Positions 17,315 to 23,952 of a stretch of DNA of 54,707 nucleotides are shown here, in pieces. The notes under the pieces were generated by a model. The model was not told the DNA's origin and did not search any database. It worked only from the letters and a program-made list of their open reading frames with translations. Numbering within the stretch: position 1 is the stretch's first letter; every line of letters starts with the position of its first letter. A program made the translations under genes and the position numbers. The DNA comes from Acidimicrobiia bacterium (GTDB lineage Bacteria; Actinomycetota; Acidimicrobiia; Acidimicrobiales; Poriferisodalaceae): positions 1 to 54,707 of the forward strand of contig JAJDTF010000071.1 in the NCBI GenBank assembly GCA_022827265.1. The letters are read 5' to 3'.

Positions 17315-18696
17315 CGCCGGCGCACTCGCAGTTTGAGCGGCGTCTTCGCCAGGCCCAGCTCTTCGCGCAAGCGGCGCTCGAGGTAGCGCAGGTAGGTAGC
17401 TGGGAGCTCCCGGTTGGCGAACAGCGTGAACGTCGGCGGCTGTGTTGCGGCTTGGGTGGCGTAGAGCACCCGTGCTCCGCCAGGCACCGGCTGCGCGGAC
17501 TGCGCGAGCTGGACGATCGCGTTCACCTTGGCGGTCGGCGCCCTCGATTCGTATGCCTCCATCGCGGCGGAGACTGCGGGCACCAGCCGATGCACGCCCC
17601 GACCCGTCAGCGCGCTGATGCGCAACACCGGCGATTCGCCGACGAAGTGCAGGCGACGCGCCAGCTCTCCCAACACGCGTTCACGATGCTCGGAATCCAG
17701 CGTTTCCCACTTGTTGAGCAGCACCACGATCGGGCAGCCAGCGGCGTCGATGCGCTCGGCGAGACGCTGGTCCTGTGTCGTCACTCCTTCAGTGGCGTCG
17801 ATGACCAGCAGCGACACGTCACAAGCATCGATGGCCCGCAGCGCCCGCAAGTTGGCGTAGTACTCGGTATCCGCGTCGACCCGGGCCTTGCGCCGCATGC
17901 CGGCGGTGTCGACGAACCGCACCGGGCCCGCCTCGGTCTCCACCAAAGTGTCGATGGTGTCGCGGGTCGTGCCGGGCCGGTCGTGCACCACCGACCGTTC
18001 GTCGCCGATGAGCCGGTTGAACAGCGTGGATTTTCCGACATTGGGCCGGCCCACGATGGCCACCCCGGGCACCGCCGCTTCACCCTCGACAGGGTCCTCG
18101 ACCGCGTCGGGGATGCCGGGGCTGCCGGAATCGTCGGAGTCGTCGTCGCTGTCGCCGCCTCCGACGGTCGGCGCCGCCGCGCCAGCCACAGCATCCGCGC
18201 CGAGCATCTCCTGCACCTGATCCAGCAGATCGCCGACGTTGCGGCCGTGCAGGGCAGACACAGCCCAGGCTTCGCCGAGCCCCAGGCGGTTGAACTCCCA
18301 GCGGCCGTCGTCACGGGCCCCGCTGTCGGCCTTATTGGCAACCACCAGCGTCGGCCGGCCGCTGCGGCGCAGCATGGCGGCGATCCGGGCGTCGGGTTCG
18401 GTGATGCCCACGGTCACATCGACCACCAGCAGCAAGACATCGGCGTCGGCCATTGCCCGTTCGCTCTGCTCGGACACCTTGCCGTCGAGCGTGTCGCCGT
18501 CGGCGGACCACCCGCCGGTGTCCACCACGAGGAAGGGGTGCCCGCGCCAAGCGGCTTCGGCTGCCTTGCGGTCACGCGTCACGCCGGGCTCGGGCGCCAC
18601 CACCGCTTCTCGGCGGCCGACGAGCCGGTTGAACAGCGTGGACTTGCCCACGTTGGGCCGACCCACGATGCCGACGACGGGCAGTCCGGCGCTCAT
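17311..18696 (-). CDS. der: Ribosome-assembly GTPase Der (EngA)
   Basis: 461 residues with two tandem GTPase domains, each with its own P-loop (GRPNVGKSTLFNRLVG near residue 12 and GRPNVGKSTLFNRLIG near 210), and a C-terminal KH-like domain ending LGLAKTPLKLRVRRR. It acts in 50S subunit maturation. Start ATG 18696 has AGGAG seven bases upstream and overlaps the stop of the upstream radical SAM gene (ATGA). An acidic linker (GDSDDDSDDSGSPG) lies between the G domains and is longer than usual. The open frame upstream of the chosen start is in the shadow of the previous gene. Confidence 0.96.
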   Translation of the reverse strand: MSAGLPVVGIVGRPNVGKSTLFNRLVGRREAVVAPEPGVTRDRKAAEAAWRGHPFLVVDTGGWSADGDTLDGKVSEQSERAMADADVLLLVVDVTVGITEPDARIAAMLRRSGRPTLVVANKADSGARDDGRWEFNRLGLGEAWAVSALHGRNVGDLLDQVQEMLGADAVAGAAAPTVGGGDSDDDSDDSGSPGIPDAVEDPVEGEAAVPGVAIVGRPNVGKSTLFNRLIGDERSVVHDRPGTTRDTIDTLVETEAGPVRFVDTAGMRRKARVDADTEYYANLRALRAIDACDVSLLVIDATEGVTTQDQRLAERIDAAGCPIVVLLNKWETLDSEHRERVLGELARRLHFVGESPVLRISALTGRGVHRLVPAVSAAMEAYESRAPTAKVNAIVQLAQSAQPVPGGARVLYATQAATQPPTFTLFANRELPATYLRYLERRLREELGLAKTPLKLRVRRR

Positions 18697-20456
18697 CGCG
18701 AGACTCCTGCTGTGCGCGATGCCGTGCTGCCTGCCGGAATCGTGCGGCTCGGCGATGCAGTGCCGCTCGTCCGCGCCGCAGCGGACTGGGCTGCTGCGGC
18801 AGCGTCGAGCAGTTCCCGCAGGGCGCTGCCGTTCGTCGGGACGATCTCGACGTGCCGGGGCAACTCGTCGGGTGTCATGCCATCGAGGAACTTCCCTCCC
18901 GACAGGCACACGTCGGGCAGCAGGTAGCGATGCTCGACCGGCTCAGCGGCCAACACGGCGGCGATGTCCGCTCCGGCGAGCAGACCGGTCACGCCGATGT
19001 TGCCGCCGAAGAACCGGTTGGGCACTTCGACGACCCGCGCCCCGGGCACTCCCGCTGCCGTGCTGTGTCGTCGGCTGCCTTGCCGTGACATGGCATCGGC
19101 GCGCCACTGCTTCACCAGCGGCGCCAGCACGGCAGCGCCGTAGGTGCCCGTCAGGATCCCGATGGGATGGTTGGCCGGATCACCGTCTGCCGGGCGCGCT
19201 GTTGTGGAAGGGCCCCGACCGGGTGATGTCCGCAGCGTCACGGCCACGGGTTTCGGCGCCAGCGTCGACCCGAGACTGAGTGGCAGCCCGTCGAGGTTGA
19301 TCTCACCGCTGCGGTTCGCGCCGTGGCCGGAAACTCGCACGGCCCGGTAGCCCTGCGCAGGGGCACCGTCGACCCACGAAAAGAAACCCGCAGCCGGTGC
19401 GCGCTGCCTGACGCCTCCATCGGATCCGCGGTCATCAACGCCGAGTCCGGTGTCGCAGCCGTCGAGCCCGCTGCGGCCGCCAATCGTCCCCTCGCCGGCC
19501 GCCCAGAATTCCTCGGAGAACGCCTGCGCCATGCCGATGCCGTCCTCGTGCATCGGGAAGTCGCCGTAGGTCTCGGCCGCGGGAAAGGGTCGGCCTGCGA
19601 GCAGGTAGTACTCATCCGCTGCGAACACCAGGCGGCGACCGAGCACGTCCACAAAACGCTGCTGCCACTCCTCGCAGATGTCCACGACAGCCGCAGCCTC
19701 CGCGGCAGTGTGAGGGCGCATGGCCGGCTCGCGCTGGTGGGAGCTGACCCCCAGCGGCACCACCGCCAGCGTGGCCAGCGACGGGTAGCGGTCGAGCACG
19801 CCTGCCAGCGTGTCGGCCAGCACCGCCCCGTCGTTCACTCCCGGGCACACCACAACCTGCCCGTGAACCTCGATGCCCCCATCGAGCAACGCGCTCAGCC
19901 ATCGCAGGCTCGTGGCACCGCGCGGGTTGCGGAGCATCCGAGCCCGCACCCCGGGATCGGTGGCATGAATCGACGCATACAGCGGTGACAAGCGCTCATC
20001 GAGCACACGTTCGAGATCCAGCTCGGTGAAGCGGGTGAGCGTGGTGAAGTTCCCGTACAGGAACGACAGCCGGTAATCGTCATCTTTGAGGTAGAGGCTC
20101 CGGCGCAGCCCCGGCGGCAGTTGGTAGATGAAGCAGAACTCGCAGTGGTTGTCGCAGGTCTGCACCCGGTCGAAGATCGCGGCATGCACCTCGGCGCCGA
20201 GCGGGACGCCGGCGCTTTTTGGAATGTCGATGGCGATCTCGTGGCCGTCGCGCAGCACCGCCAGCGTGGGATCTGCCTCGTCGAGCAGCAGCTGCCAGGC
20301 GATCACGTCGGTCGGGGCAACACCGGAGATCGACAGCACCTCGTCGCCGGGGGCCAGCCCGGCGATCTCGGCCGCCGAGCCGGGCTCCACCGCCACCACA
20401 ACCGGCCGGTGGCTGGAGGGCGCGCGGACCGGCTCACGTCCTCGTTGCTCGGCCAT
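18693..20456 (-). CDS. PDZ-radical SAM-DUF512 protein
   Basis: 587 residues. An N-terminal PDZ-like domain (VVVAVEPGSAAEIAGLAPGD) is followed by a radical SAM cluster motif CDNHCEFC (CxxxCxxC) in FDRVQTCDNHCEFCFIYQLP, then the conserved LYLKDDDYRLSFLYGNF, and a C-terminal DUF512 domain with PNRFFGGNIGVTGLLAGAD and LLPDVCLSGGKFLDG. The family is usually annotated only as an Fe-S/DUF512 protein; its reaction is unknown. A ~60-residue low-complexity insertion (GGRSGLDGCDTGLGVDDRG and following) interrupts DUF512. The ATG is directly preceded by the stop of a 38-codon leader ORF made of repeats, and the gene overlaps der by ATGA, suggesting a link to ribosome biogenesis. Confidence 0.88.
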   Translation of the reverse strand: MAEQRGREPVRAPSSHRPVVVAVEPGSAAEIAGLAPGDEVLSISGVAPTDVIAWQLLLDEADPTLAVLRDGHEIAIDIPKSAGVPLGAEVHAAIFDRVQTCDNHCEFCFIYQLPPGLRRSLYLKDDDYRLSFLYGNFTTLTRFTELDLERVLDERLSPLYASIHATDPGVRARMLRNPRGATSLRWLSALLDGGIEVHGQVVVCPGVNDGAVLADTLAGVLDRYPSLATLAVVPLGVSSHQREPAMRPHTAAEAAAVVDICEEWQQRFVDVLGRRLVFAADEYYLLAGRPFPAAETYGDFPMHEDGIGMAQAFSEEFWAAGEGTIGGRSGLDGCDTGLGVDDRGSDGGVRQRAPAAGFFSWVDGAPAQGYRAVRVSGHGANRSGEINLDGLPLSLGSTLAPKPVAVTLRTSPGRGPSTTARPADGDPANHPIGILTGTYGAAVLAPLVKQWRADAMSRQGSRRHSTAAGVPGARVVEVPNRFFGGNIGVTGLLAGADIAAVLAAEPVEHRYLLPDVCLSGGKFLDGMTPDELPRHVEIVPTNGSALRELLDAAAAAQSAAARTSGTASPSRTIPAGSTASRTAGVSR

Positions 20457-20573
20457 CTATTCCCGCTCTTGTTCGCTGCGCTCACGGGCCGCTCGGGCCA
20501 CGGCTTCGCCCTGTGCTTCCCGCTCTAGCTCGCTTCGCTCGCGGACCGCTTGGGCCCGGGGGCTCAGCCTCAT
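20457..20573 (-). repeat. Dispersed ~60-bp repeat, copies B1 and B2 in tandem, forming a 38-codon leader ORF
   Basis: Two adjacent diverged copies. They are readable from ATG 20573 to TAG 20459-20457 and contain the peptides RAQAVRERSELERE and [14 protein letters not shown]. The TAG abuts the ATG of the radical SAM gene, so if translated this peptide could couple to it. B1 shares a near-identical 30-bp core with the copy in mutA; B2 is more diverged. Confidence 0.65.
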
Positions 20574-20618
20574 GGGTTCAGGATAGGAAGCTCGTGCTCG
20601 GTCGGTAGCGTCACAGGG

Positions 20619-21662
20619 GTGGCTGTGGACCGGGTGCTGCTCGCAGCGCCTCGCGGCTTCTGCGCCGGCGTCGAGATGGCCATCAAGGCGCTGGCCTGGC
20701 TCGTCCGCTCGTTCCCGCCGCCGGTGTACTGCTACCACGAGATCGTCCACAACCGCCTCGTGGTGGATCGATTCGAGCGACTCGGCGTGGTCTTCGTCGA
20801 CGACGTCGCCGAAGTGCCGGCCGGTCGGCCGCTCATGCTCTCCGCGCACGGCTCGGCGCCCGAGGTCGTCGCCGAGGCCCGACAGCGCGGCGGCTACGTG
20901 GTGGATGCAGTCTGTCCGCTCGTCACCAAGGTGCACCACGAGGTCCGCGTACGTGCCGGCAAGGGTTTCAGGGTCGTCTATGTGGGCCACGAAGGCCATG
21001 ACGAGGCCGTCGGGACCATGGCGGTGGCACCCGGTGCCATTTCGCTGGTCTCCGAACCCGCCGATGTCGACTTGCTCGACGAAACCGACGCACCCGTGGC
21101 TGTGCTGGCGCAGACCACGCTCAGCCACCGCGACTGGACCGACGTTGCCGACGCCGCCAAGGCGCGCTTCGGCGACGTGTGGATGGCGGGGCGCTCGGAC
21201 CTGTGCTTTGCCACGACCAATCGGCAGAGTGCGCTGGCCGAGATCGCTGCGGCCTGTGACGCGGTGGTCGTGATCGGCTCAGCGAACTCGTCGAACACCA
21301 TGGCATTGGCCAAGGTGGCAGCGGAGTCTGGCTGCGAGCGCGTGCTGCGGGTGAACGCAGCCGCTGAGCTGCCCGACAACCTGTCCGGCACCGTGGGCGT
21401 CACCGCAGGGGCATCCGCGCCGGAGGAGCTCGTGGAAGCAGTGATCGCACGCCTGGCGCCTGCCGGTGGCACCACCGAGGTGACGATCACCGACGAGGAC
21501 GAGTACTTCCCCCCGCCTCGCGAGCTGCGCGACCTGCTCGACGCCATGGAGACCGCGGTGCATGCCAGCCTTGCCGTGCCCGCAGCCGCACGAGTCCGCG
21601 CGACGGATCGATCCACCGCCGCGAGCGACGTGCTGGCCACACTCGCCGCCACCGCAGTCTGA
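20619..21662 (+). CDS. ispH: 4-hydroxy-3-methylbut-2-enyl diphosphate reductase
   Basis: About 347 residues. Last step of the MEP isoprenoid pathway, making IPP and DMAPP with a [4Fe-4S] cluster. The three cluster cysteines are in APRGFCAGVEMAI, VDAVCPLVTKVH and SDLCFATTNRQ. Other family motifs are YCYHEIVHN, LSAHGSAPEV, VIGSANSSNT and GVTAGASAPEELV. GTG 20619 is chosen because the family starts a few residues before the first Cys motif; GTG 20625 is equally possible. It is divergent from the radical SAM gene, with the repeat pair B in the shared upstream region. Confidence 0.95.
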   Translation: MAVDRVLLAAPRGFCAGVEMAIKALAWLVRSFPPPVYCYHEIVHNRLVVDRFERLGVVFVDDVAEVPAGRPLMLSAHGSAPEVVAEARQRGGYVVDAVCPLVTKVHHEVRVRAGKGFRVVYVGHEGHDEAVGTMAVAPGAISLVSEPADVDLLDETDAPVAVLAQTTLSHRDWTDVADAAKARFGDVWMAGRSDLCFATTNRQSALAEIAAACDAVVVIGSANSSNTMALAKVAAESGCERVLRVNAAAELPDNLSGTVGVTAGASAPEELVEAVIARLAPAGGTTEVTITDEDEYFPPPRELRDLLDAMETAVHASLAVPAAARVRATDRSTAASDVLATLAATAV

Positions 21663-21669
21663 CAAGCCG

Positions 21670-21696
21670 CAGAATATTCTGTACGGAATACTGTAC
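21670..21696 (+). promoter_or_regulatory. Operator/promoter of the phd-relE module
   Basis: CAGAATATTCTG (21670-21681) is a perfect 12-bp palindrome, followed by GTACGGAATACTGTAC (21681-21696) in which GTAC and GAATA-CTGTACG are repeated. It is AT-rich against the GC-rich surroundings and ends 9 nt before the antitoxin ATG. This fits an autoregulatory Phd/YefM operator. Confidence 0.55.
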
Positions 21697-21705
21697 GCTC
21701 TCGCT

Positions 21706-21978
21706 ATGTCATCACGGCTTGAGCCGCTCCCATCGACGGCGCCGCTGACCGACGTCCGCAGCAACCTCAGCGAGATCGTCGACGAGATCGATCGCACCGG
21801 CACGCAGTGCGTCATCACCAAGCACGGCCGGCCGGTGGCGGTCATCGTCTCGAGCGACGAGTACGAGTCGCTCGTGGAGACGCTCAACATCTTGAGCGAC
21901 GACGACACGATGGCGGCCATTGCGCAGGGCGAGGCCGAATTCGCCGCAGGCGAATTCATTCGACTCGACGAGATCTAG
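21706..21978 (+). CDS. Phd/YefM-family antitoxin
   Basis: 90 residues. The N-terminal DNA-binding fold has TDVRSNLSEIVDEIDRTGTQCVITKHGRPVAVIVS (quoted here only as family landmarks: SNLSEIVDEI, TKHGRPVAVIV, SDEYESLVETL), and the acidic C-terminal tail (DTMAAIAQGEAEFAAGEF) is expected to wrap the toxin. As in the family, it should repress its own operon through the upstream palindromes and neutralise the toxin encoded 18 nt downstream. Confidence 0.9.
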   Translation: MSSRLEPLPSTAPLTDVRSNLSEIVDEIDRTGTQCVITKHGRPVAVIVSSDEYESLVETLNILSDDDTMAAIAQGEAEFAAGEFIRLDEI

Positions 21979-21996
21979 CGACACAAGATCAGGGCT

Positions 21997-22239
21997 GTGC
22001 CCGAACTGTCACGCAGTGCAGCCAAATCGCTGAGAGGGCTGCCTGAGTCGCAACGCCAGCGGGCAATGGAGATAATCCGGCGCCTCGACCACAACCCGGC
22101 GCTCGGCAAGAAGTTGCAGGGCAACCTGCGCGGCTTTCGCTCAGCCCGCCTCGGCAGGAGCCATCGCATTATCTACCGAGTCTCGGACGACGTGATCCGA
22201 GTCACCGCCATCACGCCACGCAAAGACGCCTATCGCTGA
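21997..22239 (+). CDS. RelE/ParE-family toxin
   Basis: 80 residues, basic. AAKSLRGLPESQRQRAMEII forms the helical hairpin; LRGFRSARLGRSHRIIYRV and IRVTAITPRKDAYR carry the Arg-rich strands and conserved C-terminal R-x-x-Y region typical of RelE mRNA interferases. It starts at GTG 21997, 18 nt after the antitoxin stop. Together with the Phd/YefM partner it forms a complete type II module. Confidence 0.9.
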   Translation: MPELSRSAAKSLRGLPESQRQRAMEIIRRLDHNPALGKKLQGNLRGFRSARLGRSHRIIYRVSDDVIRVTAITPRKDAYR

Positions 22240-22270
22240 GGCACGGCACATAAGGATGTCGAACAGCGTC

Positions 22271-22541
22271 TCAAGCGGGCAGATCGGCCCCCAGCTTTCT
22301 CAGCTTGGCGATGGTCTTGGGCGGAAGCTTCCCTGATGGCTCGCCTGCGGTGTTGTCGGCTGACAGCGCTTTGGGGCCGTTCGGCACCGTCGATGGGCCT
22401 GCTCCCATTCCAATCTGGCAAACGAACGGCAGCGTCGCCCTCGAATGCGCTCTCCTCGATGAACTCGCGCAACCCGGCTCGCTCCAGGATCAGCCGCTCC
22501 GCATCTGGATGCACTGGCGGCCAACACAATATGAGGGCCAT
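22271..22541 (-). pseudogene. Possible broken ORF between the two toxin-antitoxin modules
   Basis: The 332-bp gap 22240-22571 has no intact gene. On the minus strand, ATG 22541 opens MALILCWPPVHPDAERLI...FEGDAAVRLPDW. The neighbouring frame then gives a plausible ending, SGKLPPKTIAKLRKLGADLP, stopping at TGA 22273-22271. Joining them needs one frameshift near 22390. Codon-like composition in both halves suggests a decayed gene, but the evidence is weak and the family is unknown. Confidence 0.25.
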
Positions 22542-22543
22542 TG

Positions 22544-22575
22544 GAGGCAGTGCCTCATGTATGCTTGTTGTATGC
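22544..22575 (+). promoter_or_regulatory. Operator of the vapBC-like module
   Basis: GAGGCA-G-TGCCTC (22544-22556) is a perfect inverted repeat. It is followed by TGTATGC repeated at 22558-22564 and 22569-22575, the second copy covering the antitoxin ATG. The arrangement fits autoregulation by a ribbon-helix-helix antitoxin, with binding occluding the start site. Confidence 0.5.
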
Positions 22576-22838
22576 CTGACGTTACCCCTGAGATCGCTTT
22601 TGACAAGCCACGGCGGAAAGCCATGTTCCTGGGGCCAGAGGCATTGCGCGACCTGAGGTCGACTGCGGCTCGGCGTCGCACCGAACGCGAGGCTGTCGAA
22701 GAAGGGCTTCGACTGCTGGCGACAAGGGACGCTCAACTCGACGCTATGAACGACTTCGTCGAGTGGGCGATCGCCGAGTGGGGCGAGCCGACCGAGGCGG
22801 AGGCAGCCCGTGCTGAGGAGATCTGGTCGAATCGGTGA
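22572..22838 (+). CDS. VapB-like antitoxin
   Basis: 88 residues from ATG 22572. The start KPRRKAMFLGPEALRDLRSTA is consistent with a small DNA-binding antitoxin, then RRTEREAVEEGLRLL, and an acidic C-terminal half (AIAEWGEPTEAEAARAEEIW) suited to toxin wrapping. Its TGA overlaps the GTG of the PIN-domain toxin (GTGA), the usual coupling in vapBC operons. Family assignment rests largely on context. Confidence 0.75.
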   Translation: MPDVTPEIAFDKPRRKAMFLGPEALRDLRSTAARRRTEREAVEEGLRLLATRDAQLDAMNDFVEWAIAEWGEPTEAEAARAEEIWSNR

Positions 22839-23191
22839 TCCTCGATGCCGGCGTGTTCATCGCGCTCGAGAACCCATCGAAGCGACGAGTCGTCCTGGCG
22901 CTCGTACGCCGGATGCAGGCCGAAGGAGCGATCCCGGCGACGAACGATGCCGCTCTGGCCCAAGCATGGAGGGAGCCTGCGAGGCAGGTGCCTTTGGCGA
23001 TGTTGGTCAAGGCAATGGATGTGCACTCGTTCGGGGACCCTCGTGTGATCGGCCAGCGTTGTGCGCGCACTGGTACGAGCGACGTTGTCGATGCCAGCCT
23101 CGCTGTGCTCGCCGACCAACTCGGCCTCAGAGTCCTCACCACTGACGCCTCTGACATGCACAGACTCGGTGCCGACGCAGCAGAACTCTGA
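22835..23191 (+). CDS. PIN-domain ribonuclease toxin (VapC-like)
   Basis: 118 residues starting at GTG 22835. PIN-fold acidic residues are visible: Asp in MILDAGVFIALE at the N-terminus, SDVVDASLAVLA in the middle and VLTTDASDMHRL near the end. It is predicted to cleave RNA (often tRNA or 23S rRNA in the family) when freed from the antitoxin encoded immediately upstream. This is the second complete type II toxin-antitoxin module within 1.5 kb. Confidence 0.85.
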   Translation: MILDAGVFIALENPSKRRVVLALVRRMQAEGAIPATNDAALAQAWREPARQVPLAMLVKAMDVHSFGDPRVIGQRCARTGTSDVVDASLAVLADQLGLRVLTTDASDMHRLGADAAEL

Positions 23192-23256
23192 CGACGGCGG
23201 CGAGCGGTGTCCTCGCCACGCTGGTCACCACGGAGTACTGAGGCGGCGCAGAGTTC

Positions 23257-23952
23257 TCAGCGGACGTTGGGGGTGCCGACCTCGGCTTGGGCTTGGTCGA
23301 AGAGCTCCTGGATGCGCTCGCGCAGCTCCTCGGTGAGCTCACGTATCGCTCGTCGTGATGTGCGGCCGCTCGGTCCGAGCGGCGGCGGGTCCATCGGCTG
23401 GCCGATGATGAACTTGATACGGCGGGGGTACATGAACTTGGCGCCTCGCGGCATGGCTGCGGCCGTCCCGCCAATGCCGACGGGCACGATCGGGACTTGC
23501 GCCCGCGCCGCCAGGTACACGGGCCCGTCCATGAGCGGCAGCACACGCGGGCCGTCCTTGCGCTCGCCCTCGCCGAACATCACCACCGGGCCGTCGCCGT
23601 GGGTCAGGGCATCCAGCGCGGTCCGCAGCGCAGCCCGATCAGGTGCGTCGCGGTTCACCGGGAAGCAGCCGATCGTCGTGAACAGCCAGCCCGGAAAGCG
23701 GTACTTCCACATCGAGTCCTTGCCCATCACCCGCATCCGCGCAGGGATTGCGGCGTGGATCGGCGTGTCGATGTAGCTGCGGTGGTTGGGCACCCACACG
23801 CACGGTCCGTCAGGCAGGTTCGCCAGCCCGTCGACGGAGATGCGATTCCACGCCCGGAAGACGCCCCAGATTGCGTATTTCATGATCCGGTAGACGGCCA
23901 TGTTGAGCGGCCCGTCGCGCAGGTCTGTCTCGGGCCCGTCCGTTCCGCTCAT
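23257..23952 (-). CDS. plsC: 1-acyl-glycerol-3-phosphate acyltransferase-like protein
   Basis: 231 residues. The acyltransferase HX4D motif is in VPNHRSYIDTP, the second block is FPVNRDAPD, the third is MFGEGERKDGP, and the fourth is VPVGIGGTAAAMPRG. PlsC enzymes acylate lysophosphatidic acid at the membrane in phospholipid synthesis. There is no long transmembrane helix, but the N-terminal IMKYAIWGVFRAW may associate with the membrane. Its start overlaps the stop of the aroA-cmk gene (ATGA). plsC next to cmk is a common actinobacterial and firmicute arrangement. Confidence 0.88.
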   Translation of the reverse strand: MSGTDGPETDLRDGPLNMAVYRIMKYAIWGVFRAWNRISVDGLANLPDGPCVWVPNHRSYIDTPIHAAIPARMRVMGKDSMWKYRFPGWLFTTIGCFPVNRDAPDRAALRTALDALTHGDGPVVMFGEGERKDGPRVLPLMDGPVYLAARAQVPIVPVGIGGTAAAMPRGAKFMYPRRIKFIIGQPMDPPPLGPSGRTSRRAIRELTEELRERIQELFDQAQAEVGTPNVR

